A stretch of DNA of 64,000 nucleotides from Rhodopseudomonas pentothenatexigens (GCF_900218015.1 NZ_UFQQ01000017.1:45779-109778), one strand, 5' to 3'; positions 1 to 8,045 are shown, numbered from the stretch's first letter. The notes: generated by a model from the sequence alone, not told the origin. Made by a program: numbers and translations.

Positions 1-544
1 CAACCCAAGATTGATTCCGTTGGGTCAATCCCCGAGATGCCGATCGGTTCCCGCATCGGAACTGGCGGCATCACTGGAGCGCGGCAATCCGCCCGACCAA
101 GCGGCGGCTGACTTAACCGGGAGCCCCTCTTCAGCCGTCCTGCCCACCGGGCCCATCGCAAAGGTAAGAGACTCCGGTATCGCACTGAGCTGGTAACCGC
201 CGAGCGAACCACGAGCGCTCTGGGATACTAGGTCGCCCGCATGCGCGGGCGATGACGGGAAGGTGTGGGTGTGCGTTGTGCCCTTCGTCCAGCATGAGCA
301 GGACTCAGCGGATGAGCGGAGGATTCGATCGGGTGTTCTTGCTGAGTACGCCATTTGCTCGCACGGGCAGCTTTTCCGCCCGTCGTCCCCCCGCGAATGC
401 GGGGAACCCAGTATGGCTGGGAGCCGGTCATAAGCGTCGAGCGAGCAGCGCTTTCCTGGACGAGGCAATTTCAGGTCATCGTCGTGATCGAACGTGTCGC
501 GGCGTTGCGCGCGGCTCTCTCCGGCGCGATCAGTCCTTATACGA
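1..544. other. Intergenic stretch with REP-like hairpins, no convincing gene
   Basis: I see no open frame here with a believable start and protein-like composition. Two halves of a palindromic intergenic repeat are visible. One is around 218-256 (TCGCCCGC at 233-240 paired with GCGGGCGA at 245-252, preceded by a CTCTGGGATACTAGG block). The other is around 381-414 (GC-rich hairpin followed by an AACCCAGTAT block). The same blocks recur at 54.15 kb and 57.8 kb. The rest looks featureless. Confidence 0.6.
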
Positions 545-1216
545 TCAGTCCTGGGCCAGGACCGGCACCTTGGAATAGCCGGCGCGGACGTGGTCGGAGC
601 CCGGTGCCGGCGCCAGGGCCAGCTTGCCGTCGCTGCCCGACGCATTGCGCGCCGCTACCATCAGGCCGTCCTTGCCGGCGATAATATCGCCCTTGCGGAC
701 GGTCGGATCGTCCTCGACCCGGATCTTGGCGAGGCCGAACTGGTCCTTGCCGTTGCAGGTGCAGCCGGCCACGATCTCGGTCCGGTACTTGAAGGCGTTC
801 GGAAGCTCGGAATACGGCTTGCCCCCCGGGGTCCGCGCATTGTCGATCGAAGAGCCGTACACAACCTTGGTGTCGCTCGCCGGACAGAAACTGTTGCAGG
901 TCTCCGCCTTGCTCTCGCCGCCGGTCGCCGAAATCGGGAAGTAGCGCCCGTCGCAGGTGCGCACGCAATAAGCCTGGCCGCCGCTCGAATAGCTGCGCTG
1001 GCTCGGACGGGATACCCGTTCGCGCTCGCGCATGTAGCCCTCGTCGGCGAACGGCAATGCCGGCATGCGGGGCTGATGATATGACGGCCGCGGCGCGTGG
1101 AAGCCGCCGAACAGCGCCTGGAAGAAGTCCTGTGCCGCCGCCGGAGTGGCCATCGCGGCGGCCGTGGCGATCGCCGTGGCGCCGAGGAGCATCCGGCCTG
1201 ACAAGCGTTTGCGCAT
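545..1216 (-). CDS. DUF2865 family secreted protein
   Basis: A 223-residue protein with a clear N-terminal signal peptide: a basic start, an Ala-rich hydrophobic core, and a likely cleavage after an AAAQ-type site near residue 29. The mature part has paired cysteines (a YCVRTCDGRYFPI block, a CNSFCPAS block and a CTC block), the pattern I associate with DUF2865 proteins of Rhizobiales, which have no established function. It starts only 24 bases after the L,D-transpeptidase stop on the same strand. The two are therefore probably cotranscribed from the stress promoter at 2061-2086. This pairing suggests an envelope role, which is inference. Confidence 0.8.
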   Translation of the reverse strand: MRKRLSGRMLLGATAIATAAAMATPAAAQDFFQALFGGFHAPRPSYHQPRMPALPFADEGYMRERERVSRPSQRSYSSGGQAYCVRTCDGRYFPISATGGESKAETCNSFCPASDTKVVYGSSIDNARTPGGKPYSELPNAFKYRTEIVAGCTCNGKDQFGLAKIRVEDDPTVRKGDIIAGKDGLMVAARNASGSDGKLALAPAPGSDHVRAGYSKVPVLAQD

Positions 1217-1240
1217 CGGGTTTCTCCAGGCTGTCTTGAC

Positions 1241-2011
1241 TTAGTCGATCGACGAGATCGAAATGTTCATGGCGTGCCGGCTGGGCTGCTGCGGTTTGCT
1301 ACGCGCCTCGACCGGCCGCGATGCAGACTTCGGCAGCACCACGACGCGGGTGCCGACTCCGACCCGGCCGAACAGGTCCTCGACGTCCTCGTTGGTCAGC
1401 CGGATGCAGCCCGACGACACGAACTTGCCGATCGTGGACGGATCATTGGTGCCGTGGATTCGGTAAGCGGTGGAACCGAGGTACATCGCCCGGGCGCCCA
1501 GCGGGTTGCCGGGACCGCCGGCCATGAAGCGAGGCAGATAAGGCTGACGCGCGATCATCTCCGCCGGCGGCCGCCAGTCCGGCCATTCGGCCTTGCGGGT
1601 GATGGTCTGCACGCCCGACCAGGTGAAGCCTTCGCGTCCCACCCCGACGCCGTAGCGGATCGCCCGGTTGCCGCCCAGCACGTAATACAGGTAAGTATTT
1701 GCGGTATCGATCACGATCGTCCCGGCGGGCTGATCGGTCGGGTACGACACCACGGTCCGGCGCAGCCGGTCGGGAAGTTGCGCATCCTCGTCGGCCTCGG
1801 TCGCGGCCGGTTCACGCTCCGCCGGCATCAGGATCTCGTCGTCGACCGAGAACGGTCCGGCCTGCGGCGCCGGCGCATAGCCCAGCGTCTGCGCCGACGC
1901 CACGTTGGGCACGGCGGCAGCGAGCAGCACACCGGCGACACCGACGAGCCACGGACGAAGCCGGCGCGACACCGGTTTGCGATCCGCAAATGTCCTCGAA
2001 GCAGCAGTCAT
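1241..2011 (-). CDS. L,D-transpeptidase (YkuD/ErfK family)
   Basis: A 256-residue secreted enzyme of the YkuD fold, expected to make 3-3 peptidoglycan cross-links or attach proteins to peptidoglycan in the periplasm. An N-terminal hydrophobic segment (about residues 20-40) ends in a signal-peptidase-like site. The catalytic signature is HGTNDP followed by SSGCIRLTN, giving the conserved His and nucleophilic Cys. I chose the ATG at 2011 because it has a GGGGACGGG ribosome-binding site. The longer frame upstream would start inside or before the EcfG-type promoter at 2061-2086. It heads a probable two-gene unit with the DUF2865 gene. Confidence 0.9.
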   Translation of the reverse strand: MTAASRTFADRKPVSRRLRPWLVGVAGVLLAAAVPNVASAQTLGYAPAPQAGPFSVDDEILMPAEREPAATEADEDAQLPDRLRRTVVSYPTDQPAGTIVIDTANTYLYYVLGGNRAIRYGVGVGREGFTWSGVQTITRKAEWPDWRPPAEMIARQPYLPRFMAGGPGNPLGARAMYLGSTAYRIHGTNDPSTIGKFVSSGCIRLTNEDVEDLFGRVGVGTRVVVLPKSASRPVEARSKPQQPSRHAMNISISSID

Positions 2012-2060
2012 GATCCCGTCCCCGCTGTTAGTTGCACCGTCTCGATGCGAGCAGCTAACA

Positions 2061-2086
2061 AACGTCGTCCGATCCAAAACCGTTCC
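2061..2086 (-). promoter_or_regulatory. Predicted EcfG (general stress) promoter
   Basis: On the minus strand GGAAC (2086-2082), a 17-base spacer and CGTT (2064-2061) match the alphaproteobacterial EcfG consensus GGAAC-N16/17-CGTT at every defined position. Transcription would start near 2053, leaving a leader of about 40 bases before the L,D-transpeptidase ATG at 2011. The sigma factor gene itself lies 3.5 kb away in the window. Confidence 0.65.
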
Positions 2087-2143
2087 GCGGAGCACGTCGC
2101 CGGCCCCGCATCAAGGCCGGGGAACTTTCCTGCAAGGGATCGG

Positions 2144-3307
2144 TTGAAGGCGCACGCCCGCGTCGCATCGCCGGCTTCATTCGTCCAGTCGCTGGGGGGT
2201 CTCTTGCGCGTTCTTCCAGCCGAACCGCCAGGTACACCTCTCCCCGAAAGTCCCGATGATCGGCCACCGCTGATCAGACGTACCGAGGTCGTTGCGTTCG
2301 CGCTGGTGTCGCTGCTGCTGATCTTTCTGATCGGCCTGCTCTATGTCGGAAAACCATTCTTCCTTCCGATCGTCACCGCCTTCGTCGTCGGCACCATGCT
2401 GTCGCCGGTGGCGAGCCTATTCGAGCGCTGGCGCGTCCCGCGCGGAGTCAGCGCGGTGCTGATCGTGCTGGCCGGACTGGCCGGCGTCACCTTTATGATC
2501 GGGCTGATTTCTGTACCGTTGATCGAGTGGACCAACCGACTGCCGGAGCTGGGCTCTGTGCTACGCGATAAGCTGCACGTGCTGGACAAGCCGGTCGCGA
2601 TGTGGCGGCAGGTGCAGTCCGCCCTGGGCGGCGCCGAAACTCTGGCGCCGGCCACGATCCAAATGCCGAAAATCGACTGGATGCAGCCGACGTTCGAATT
2701 CCTTTCCCCCACGCTCACCGAGATCATGCTTTTTCTGGTGACGCTGGTGCTGTTCGTGGCGAGTTGGCGCGGGCTGCGGCGCGCGCTGGTGATGCTGTTT
2801 GCCGGCCGCGACGCGAGGCTGCGCACGCTGCGGATCCTCAACGAAATCGAAGACAGCCTCGGTGCCTATCTGCTGACGGTGACGGTGATCAATCTGGTGT
2901 ATGGCGCCGCAACCGGCCTGATCTGTGCCTTGGCAGGCATGCCGAATCCTGCCGGCCTCGGCGCGCTCGCTGCGGCGCTGAACTTCATCCCGATCATCGG
3001 CCCGTTCGTGATGTTCTTGATCCTGTGTGTGGTCGGGATCGTCACCATGCCCACGCTGGGCACCGGACTGCTCGCCGCGCTCGGGTTCGCCTGCCTGACC
3101 TTCATCGAAGGCCATTTCATCACCCCGGCCATTATCGGACGCCGGCTGGCGCTGAACGCGCTGGCAGTCTTCATCGCGATCGCGTTCTGGACCTGGTTGT
3201 GGGGGCCGATGGGCGCCTTCCTCGCCTCACCGCTGCTGATCGTCGGGCTGGTGTTGAAAGAGCACCTGTTGCCCGACAATGCTCCGCAGCTTCCTGACAG
3301 CCACTGA
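2144..3307 (+). CDS. AI-2E family transporter (PerM-like permease)
   Basis: Polytopic membrane protein of the AI-2E/PerM (formerly UPF0118) family, about 387 residues from the chosen start. It shows the family layout: two early membrane helices around VVAFALVSLLLIFLIG, a central soluble region, then a block of helices with the conserved glycine/proline-rich stretch NFIPIIGPFVM and a C-terminal ITPAIIGRRLALN segment. Members are proposed exporters of small molecules or ion/H+ antiporters; the substrate here is unknown. The TTG at 2144 follows an AAGGGA ribosome-binding site. An ATG at 2045 in the same frame is the alternative but would overlap the divergent stress promoter. Confidence 0.85.
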   Translation: MKAHARVASPASFVQSLGGLLRVLPAEPPGTPLPESPDDRPPLIRRTEVVAFALVSLLLIFLIGLLYVGKPFFLPIVTAFVVGTMLSPVASLFERWRVPRGVSAVLIVLAGLAGVTFMIGLISVPLIEWTNRLPELGSVLRDKLHVLDKPVAMWRQVQSALGGAETLAPATIQMPKIDWMQPTFEFLSPTLTEIMLFLVTLVLFVASWRGLRRALVMLFAGRDARLRTLRILNEIEDSLGAYLLTVTVINLVYGAATGLICALAGMPNPAGLGALAAALNFIPIIGPFVMFLILCVVGIVTMPTLGTGLLAALGFACLTFIEGHFITPAIIGRRLALNALAVFIAIAFWTWLWGPMGAFLASPLLIVGLVLKEHLLPDNAPQLPDSH

Positions 3308-3417
3308 ATCGGGTCTGATACCACGCACTCGGGAATGCTCCCGGGCGCCACAGGCTCACGGTGATCAGGCGCGCAGCGTCAGCCTCCCCGGGAAACTCCG
3401 TGCCCCCCAAACGCAAA

Positions 3418-3438
3418 CATCCGCCCTTTGGGCGGATG
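3418..3438 (-). terminator. Probable rho-independent terminator of the 3506-3895 gene
   Basis: Perfect 9-bp inverted repeat CATCCGCCC / GGGCGGATG with a 3-base loop. On the minus strand it is followed by TTTGCGTTT, so it most naturally ends the minus-strand gene just upstream; it may also help end the plus-strand permease gene. Confidence 0.6.
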
Positions 3439-3505
3439 TCGGTCGACAAGACATCGAAACGCCGCGTGCTCAGGAATGGCGTGTGCTGATTGTCAGCCGG
3501 GGGTA

Positions 3506-3895
3506 TCAGGCGACGCAGCGGCCGGGTTGAAGCTGCTTGGCGACTTCAGTCAGCACGCTGACCACCGGCTCGCAGGCCACGATCGAACGGGGAGCGACCG
3601 CCGGTTTGTGAGCTCCCGGCGCGCGGAGAGCGCCGCCGATCTGAGCTTGCGGGATACGCACCAGCACCGACTGGCCGATCAGGGTGACGGCGACCGTTTG
3701 ACCCGGCTCCGCGTCCCGGGCGATCGACGCGCGGTCGGCCTTCCCGGACCGGTTGACGTCTTGGACCAGCGGCGCGACCGAAGCTTGCCGGAGCAGATTT
3801 GCGCGGCCGAGGTCCTCGCCGACCGCCAGTTGCGCCGCGCCGAGCGTCCCGGTGATAGCAAGGGCGCCCAAAATTCCCCGCACGATCTGTGACAT
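3506..3895 (-). CDS. Small secreted protein of unknown function
   Basis: A 129-residue protein that I do not recognise. It has an N-terminal signal-like segment (SQIVRGILGALAITGTLGA), so it is probably periplasmic. The mature part is basic and contains two cysteines near the C-terminus (VACEP and GRCVA), which could form a disulphide. I chose the ATG at 3895 because it places the hydrophobic segment at the N-terminus. The longer frame to 4096 adds an Arg-rich stretch unlike a real protein. It stands alone between two hairpins. Confidence 0.6.
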   Translation of the reverse strand: MSQIVRGILGALAITGTLGAAQLAVGEDLGRANLLRQASVAPLVQDVNRSGKADRASIARDAEPGQTVAVTLIGQSVLVRIPQAQIGGALRAPGAHKPAVAPRSIVACEPVVSVLTEVAKQLQPGRCVA

Positions 3896-4121
3896 GGTAT
3901 CTTGCCGCTGTGTTGTAAGCCGGCGTTGTGCCGCTTCCCTGGTGCGGTCGCCGACTTCGTCTCTGCAGCGCCCGCAATAGTTAATCGCGCGGGCGCCGAA
4001 GCGGTTCGACGACCAGTGATCAACTGAGCGTGTTAACGATTTTATCAGTTGACGGGAACGGTTCGAGCTTACCGGTGTTGCTCCGACGCCGGTCAAGTCC
4101 CCCCTGCCCCGAACCGGCGAT

Positions 4122-4157
4122 ACAGGGCGCGGCTGTGTGATGCCAGCCGCGCCCTGT
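4122..4157. repeat. Perfect 14-bp stem-loop
   Basis: ACAGGGCGCGGCTG at 4122-4135 pairs exactly with 4144-4157 around an 8-base loop. On the plus strand it is followed by TCTATTG rather than a clean T-run, so it may be a bidirectional terminator or an RNA stability element between convergent read-through from both sides. Confidence 0.55.
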
Positions 4158-4215
4158 TCTATTGCGGAGATCCTGTCGACTCCGATCTGCAGTGAGTGAT
4201 CAGCTTGTCGTCACG

Positions 4216-4250
4216 ACGAAAAACGCCGCCCGGACCGGACGGCGTTCGTC
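4216..4250 (-). terminator. Probable phyR terminator
   Basis: On the minus strand a near-palindromic hairpin with AACGCCG and CGGCGTT arms (4246-4240 and 4228-4222) is followed by TTTTCG. It lies 34 bases after the phyR stop codon. Confidence 0.6.
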
Positions 4251-4283
4251 GTTGTTCGCAAGGCGATTGTCGGGAGGCGAATG

Positions 4284-5090
4284 TCAGGATGCGACGGCGT
4301 TCGGCTTCCGATTGCGCGAGTTGCGTTGGAAGAAAAGTGCCTGGCTCGCCACCGCCGACACCATCGCCGGCTGGAACGGCTTCGAAATCAGGAAGGCGGG
4401 CTCCGGCCGCTCGCCGGTGAGAAAACGCTCGGGATAGGCGGTGATGAACACCACCGGCACTTCAAACGTCCGCAGCAGTTCGTTGACCGCATCGAGGCCG
4501 GAACTGCCGTCGGCGAGCTGAATGTCGGCGAGGATCAGGCCGGGCTTCTTGGTCCGCGCCAGAGCGATCGCGTCCGCGTGGGTGCGAGCCACGCCGATCA
4601 CGTTGTGACCGAGGCCTTTCACCAGGCTTTCGAGGTCCATCGCGATGAAGGTCTCGTCCTCGATGATCAGCACGTCGGTGGCGATCTCTTCGGCCATTTC
4701 GCGGCCGGCGGCATCGACCAGTTGCCGGACCTCCCCGACGTCGATCTGCAGCACGAACGCCACTTCCTCTTCGGAAAAGCCCTCCAGCGACAGCAGCAGG
4801 AACGCCTGGCGCGGCAGCGGCGTGATCGCGGACAGGCGGCGCTCCGACGGCATCGGAAGGGTCCGCACCTCGGCGTCGTCGTTCAGCGCCACCGAATTCC
4901 ATATCTGGGTGAACAGCCGAAAAAGGCCGACGCGAGGGCCGTGCCGTTCATCGAGCAGGGCGGGATCCTGGAGCAATGCCTCCAGCATGGCGCCGACATA
5001 GGCGTCACCAGAGGTCTGGCTTCCGGTCAGGGCGCGCGCATAGCGGCGCAGCAATGGCAAATGCTCAGCAACAACCTGTGATCTCGACAT
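4284..5090 (-). CDS. phyR: PhyR-type general stress response regulator
   Basis: A 268-residue response regulator with the inverted architecture of PhyR: an ECF-sigma-like N-terminal region (about residues 5-135) followed by a receiver domain (about 138-255). The receiver has the acidic pair in IIEDE, the phosphoacceptor Asp at 189 (LILADIQLADG), and a Lys in the SKPF motif. When phosphorylated, the sigma-like part is known to capture the anti-sigma factor NepR and release EcfG. It is divergent from nepR-ecfG, as usual in this group. The start at 5090 (or ATG 5108) is favoured because the promoter at 5151-5175 excludes the longer frame beginning at 5177. Confidence 0.93.
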   Translation of the reverse strand: MSRSQVVAEHLPLLRRYARALTGSQTSGDAYVGAMLEALLQDPALLDERHGPRVGLFRLFTQIWNSVALNDDAEVRTLPMPSERRLSAITPLPRQAFLLLSLEGFSEEEVAFVLQIDVGEVRQLVDAAGREMAEEIATDVLIIEDETFIAMDLESLVKGLGHNVIGVARTHADAIALARTKKPGLILADIQLADGSSGLDAVNELLRTFEVPVVFITAYPERFLTGERPEPAFLISKPFQPAMVSAVASQALFFQRNSRNRKPNAVAS

Positions 5091-5150
5091 CCCCACTCCA
5101 TCAGTCATCTCGGCAACGCCTAAGGCGGGCCGGCACCTCTGCGAGGCAAC

Positions 5151-5175
5151 TACGCCCGAGCGGGGCAAAAGTTCC
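5151..5175 (-). promoter_or_regulatory. Predicted EcfG promoter for phyR
   Basis: On the minus strand GGAAC (5175-5171), a 16-base spacer and CGTA (5154-5151) give one mismatch to the EcfG consensus. Its GGAAC element is back to back with that of the nepR promoter, so that 5171-5190 forms a near-palindrome GTTCC...GGAAC. Confidence 0.55.
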
Positions 5176-5185
5176 ATTCCACCGT

Positions 5186-5210
5186 GGAACTTTCATGGCG
5201 GGATCGCATT
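5186..5210 (+). promoter_or_regulatory. Predicted EcfG promoter for nepR-ecfG
   Basis: GGAAC at 5186-5190, a 16-base spacer and CATT at 5207-5210, one mismatch from the consensus -10 element CGTT. This fits the known autoregulation of ecfG operons. Transcription would begin near 5217, leaving an extremely short leader before the nepR ATG at 5223. Confidence 0.5.
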
Positions 5211-5222
5211 AGGCTCCGGTGA

Positions 5223-5525
5223 ATGGCGACAGATCAAGGAAAACCCTCGAAGTTCAGGGGACTTGACCATGGGGAAAACATTGGATCAGTCATGCAAGAA
5301 TTCAAGGCTCAAACCATGAAGAAGTCGGCTCCAGGCACCAAGGGAGGTCTCAACGCTGAAATCCAGGCCCGGATCGGACATCAATTGCGCGCGATGTACG
5401 ACGACGTGGTTCGCCAGGGCGTTCCTGATCGGTTCACAGATCTGATCAAGAAACTGGATGATCCGCAGCGCGCCGCGGAAGCCACCCAGGCTGCGGATTC
5501 CACCCCGAGCGAGGGGAGGGATTGA
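5223..5525 (+). CDS. nepR: NepR anti-sigma factor
   Basis: A 100-residue protein whose second half carries the NepR core: AEIQARIGHQLRAMYDDVV followed by VPDRFTDLIKKLDD, the two helices that clamp the EcfG sigma factor. It is a cytoplasmic anti-sigma factor that PhyR sequesters under stress. Its stop codon overlaps the ecfG start by one base, so the two are translationally coupled. The N-terminal 40 residues are an unusual extension. Because the predicted promoter leaves only about six untranslated bases, an internal start at Met24 (5292) or Met32 is possible. Confidence 0.9.
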   Translation: MATDQGKPSKFRGLDHGENIGSVMQEFKAQTMKKSAPGTKGGLNAEIQARIGHQLRAMYDDVVRQGVPDRFTDLIKKLDDPQRAAEATQAADSTPSEGRD

Positions 5526-6070
5526 TGCCTCTGACCGATTCCCTTCGAGACGACATTCTCGCCGCGGTGCCGAGCCTGCGCGCTTTTGCGATCTCGCTGA
5601 GCGGCAATGCCGATCGGGCCGATGACCTCGTTCAGGAGACCTTGTTGCGCGCGCTCGCCAACATCGACTCCTTCCAGCCTGGCTCAAACCTTCCCGCCTG
5701 GTTGTTCACCATCCTGCGCAATCTGTTTCGGTCGGATTACCGGAAGCGACGCCGCGAAGTCGAAGACGCCGATGGCAGCTATGCCAAGACGCTGAAATCG
5801 CAGCCCGGGCAGACCGCCCATCTGGAGTTCGAGGAGTTTCGCGCCGCGCTGGACAAGCTGCCGCAAGACCAACGCGAAGCTCTGATCCTGGTCGGCGCCT
5901 CCGGCTTCTCCTACGAAGACGCCGCGGCGATCTGCGGCTGCGCGGTCGGCACCATCAAGAGCCGCGTCAACCGAGCCAGGTCCAAGCTAAGCGCCTTGCT
6001 GTATGTCGACGGCGCAGAGGATTTCGGTCCGGACGACACCGTCCGTGCCGTGATCGGCGGCAACGGCTGA
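5525..6070 (+). CDS. ecfG: ECF sigma factor EcfG
   Basis: A 181-residue sigma-70 family ECF factor of the EcfG group, the output of the PhyR-NepR partner switch. Region 2 is seen at LVQETLLRALANIDSF through WLFTILRNLFRSDYRK (-10 recognition and melting). Region 4 is at LPQDQREALILVGASGFSYEDAA with the helix VGTIKSRVNRARSKL (-35 recognition). The ATG at 5525 shares its first base with the nepR TGA and has a strong GAGGGGAGGG ribosome-binding site; a TTG three bases earlier is less likely. Predicted targets inside this window are at 2061, 5151, 5186 and 8046. Confidence 0.94.
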   Translation: MPLTDSLRDDILAAVPSLRAFAISLSGNADRADDLVQETLLRALANIDSFQPGSNLPAWLFTILRNLFRSDYRKRRREVEDADGSYAKTLKSQPGQTAHLEFEEFRAALDKLPQDQREALILVGASGFSYEDAAAICGCAVGTIKSRVNRARSKLSALLYVDGAEDFGPDDTVRAVIGGNG

Positions 6071-6154
6071 TTACGCCCCCACCGGTGCGGTTGCTCCATC
6101 CGATGACGGGATCGAGCAACCGGCCGACCCCATTCCCTTCCCCAAGTGCGAGAG

Positions 6155-6174
6155 GGGGCCGATGCCTCGGCCCC
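6155..6174 (+). terminator. Hairpin after ecfG
   Basis: GGGGCCGA (6155-6162) pairs with TCGGCCCC (6167-6174) over a TGCC tetraloop, with a short TTTT 16 bases further on. It lies between the convergent ends of ecfG and the kinase gene and may terminate either. Confidence 0.4.
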
Positions 6175-6227
6175 GACGCAGGCCTTTTCGACCGGCGTGG
6201 ACGAAAGTATCTGAGACTTGCGGTGTT

Positions 6228-7898
6228 TTACGGTTTGCGCGGCTTACCAACCGGCCGCACCGGCGCGCTGAACTGTCCGGTGCGGTCGCGCTCGTTGACG
6301 TCCACCACCGTCTCCAGCGGCGCGGACAGCTCATAGACGTAGCTGACGTCGGTGAAGTAACGCTTCGACGTGCCGCCGAGCGCTTCCGGTGCGACCCGGT
6401 CGAGCAGGATGATGCCGAACTCACTGTCGGGACGCCGGGTCGCGGCGCTGGTGTTGAACTCTTCCCAGCGGAAGTAGAACGTCGCATCCTTGCCCTCACC
6501 GGTCACCGACCAGTGCGCCGTTACCCTCGGATGCTTGCCGACCACCGCCAGGCCTTCGTCGGAATGCGATGCCAGTTCGAAAAACAGCAGCGACAGGCTC
6601 TGCGCGGCGCGGGCGCTGACCGCGATGTCCGGACCTTCGACCTCGATCCGGTCGGCATGCGGGATCGCGCGGCTTTCAAGCAGCCCCTTCAGCATCACGC
6701 CCTGCCACTGGCTGTCGCTGAGCAGCGAGACCACGTTCGACATCGCATGAATCCGGCCGATCAGCAGCTCGCGGGCGACGTCGAGATCCGAACCGTGGCG
6801 CAGCGTGCGGGTGACGATCGATTGGATCACCGCCAGGATGTTCTTGACCCGGTGATTCAGCTCGTCGATCACCGCGGTCAACCGCCGCTCGAAGCCGATC
6901 CGCATCTGGATCTCGCGGCGCAGGCGAATATTGCTGTAGCTGACGTAGCCGAACAGTCCGCAGACGATCAGCGTCAGCGCCAGACCGGCCAGACCGATGA
7001 TCAAAGCGACCTTCTGAGCGCGCTCGTAAGGATCGATCCGGGGATAATAAGCGAGCGACCAGTCCCGGTTCCCGAAAGTCACGGTGCGCACGATCATCGG
7101 CGTGGCACCTTCCGGGTGCCCCGCTCGCGAGGTGATCTCGCCGCTTTCGTCAGCGACCAACTCGTAGCCGTCCCGGCTCGGATCCTTCAGCACCACTGAA
7201 AACAACGACAAATCGTCGTTGGTCAGCATCAGCGTGGCGAGCTTGTAGGAGAAGGTGACGAAACCGACGGTGTCGGAGCTGTCGGTATTCTTCACCGGCG
7301 CCGCCAGCACCACGCCAACCGGGCCGTTTCGCGTCAGCGGTATCGGGTCCGAGACGTGGGGTTGTCCCTCCGCCAGCGCCTGAGCGAAGGTGCGGCCGAG
7401 TATCGGATCGCTGTCGAGCATCCGCCCGGTCAGCACCATGGTTTCGGAATTGCGCGGCTCGACGTCCATCACGACGTCCAAGGGAATCGCATCGCCGCTC
7501 AGATCCAGCGGCTTGCCGTCGTAGTCGCGCACGATGGGGTCGGGGAAGCCGGCCGTCGCCAGCTCCGCTTCCGCCGCCGGGATTTCCTCCGGCTTCAGCC
7601 GCGCCACCCAGGTCGCCAGCACGAAATCGGTCTTGAAGGTGTAGATCGACGATCGCAGCGGCTGCAGCATGTCGGCCTTGATCACCGACGGCTTGCGAAA
7701 CAGCCCGGATGCAACGCGCCCGAGCAACTCCCGCTCGGTCAGACGATCCTGGACCTGGCTGGCGTGGACGTCGATCGCCCTGCTGAGCGCGATCCGCTGG
7801 ATCGCCGCTTCCTGTTCGTAAACGCGGGATGCGGAAAAGCCCGACAGCACCACCCCGATAACGGCGATCAAGCCGATGATGAAGCCAAGCCTAACCAC
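6228..7898 (-). CDS. CHASE-domain HWE-type sensor histidine kinase
   Basis: Membrane sensor kinase, 556 residues from the GTG chosen here (a TTG at 8000 would add 34). Order: N-terminal membrane helix (VRLGFIIGLIAVIGVVLSGF), a large periplasmic CHASE-like domain, a second helix (VALIIGLAGLALTLIVCGLF), then a HisKA_2/HWE dimerisation domain with the phospho-His in ELNHRVKNILAVI, and a catalytic domain retaining the WEE motif (FYFRWEEF). The usual N-box (HELATNA-type) reads FELASHSDEGL, so the Mg-ATP-binding Asn is not seen. Its position beside ecfG and its own EcfG-like promoter suggest it is an input kinase for PhyR. Confidence 0.85.
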   Translation of the reverse strand: MVRLGFIIGLIAVIGVVLSGFSASRVYEQEAAIQRIALSRAIDVHASQVQDRLTERELLGRVASGLFRKPSVIKADMLQPLRSSIYTFKTDFVLATWVARLKPEEIPAAEAELATAGFPDPIVRDYDGKPLDLSGDAIPLDVVMDVEPRNSETMVLTGRMLDSDPILGRTFAQALAEGQPHVSDPIPLTRNGPVGVVLAAPVKNTDSSDTVGFVTFSYKLATLMLTNDDLSLFSVVLKDPSRDGYELVADESGEITSRAGHPEGATPMIVRTVTFGNRDWSLAYYPRIDPYERAQKVALIIGLAGLALTLIVCGLFGYVSYSNIRLRREIQMRIGFERRLTAVIDELNHRVKNILAVIQSIVTRTLRHGSDLDVARELLIGRIHAMSNVVSLLSDSQWQGVMLKGLLESRAIPHADRIEVEGPDIAVSARAAQSLSLLFFELASHSDEGLAVVGKHPRVTAHWSVTGEGKDATFYFRWEEFNTSAATRRPDSEFGIILLDRVAPEALGGTSKRYFTDVSYVYELSAPLETVVDVNERDRTGQFSAPVRPVGKPRKP

Positions 7899-8045
7899 GC
7901 TCTTACTCGTTGTGGGAAGCGGAGCGAGCGTCCGCCTCTCGTATTGATCGCACCGAGGCCCGCTCCACCATGCGGAAGCATCGACTGCAGCGCAATTCAA
8001 CGATCCATGAAGACCGCGCGGCGGGCTCTAATCCAAGAGCGGTAT

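Larger units (their letters stand above)
3896..4283. other. Intergenic region with two strong hairpins
   Basis: Between the small secreted gene and the end of phyR I find no gene. It holds a perfect 14-bp stem at 4122-4157 and the probable phyR terminator at 4216-4250. A GGAAC-N16-TGTT stretch at 4055-4079 on the plus strand has no gene downstream of it. Confidence 0.6.

Noticed and set aside
1274..2143. N-terminal extension of the AI-2E permease frame (in-frame up to 677 residues)
   Set aside because: The first 290 residues are antisense to the L,D-transpeptidase and contain no membrane helix. The permease starts at 2144 (or 2045) with a ribosome-binding site.
4055..4079. GGAAC-N16-TGTT on the plus strand
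   Set aside because: No gene follows on the plus strand for over a kilobase, so it is probably a chance match.
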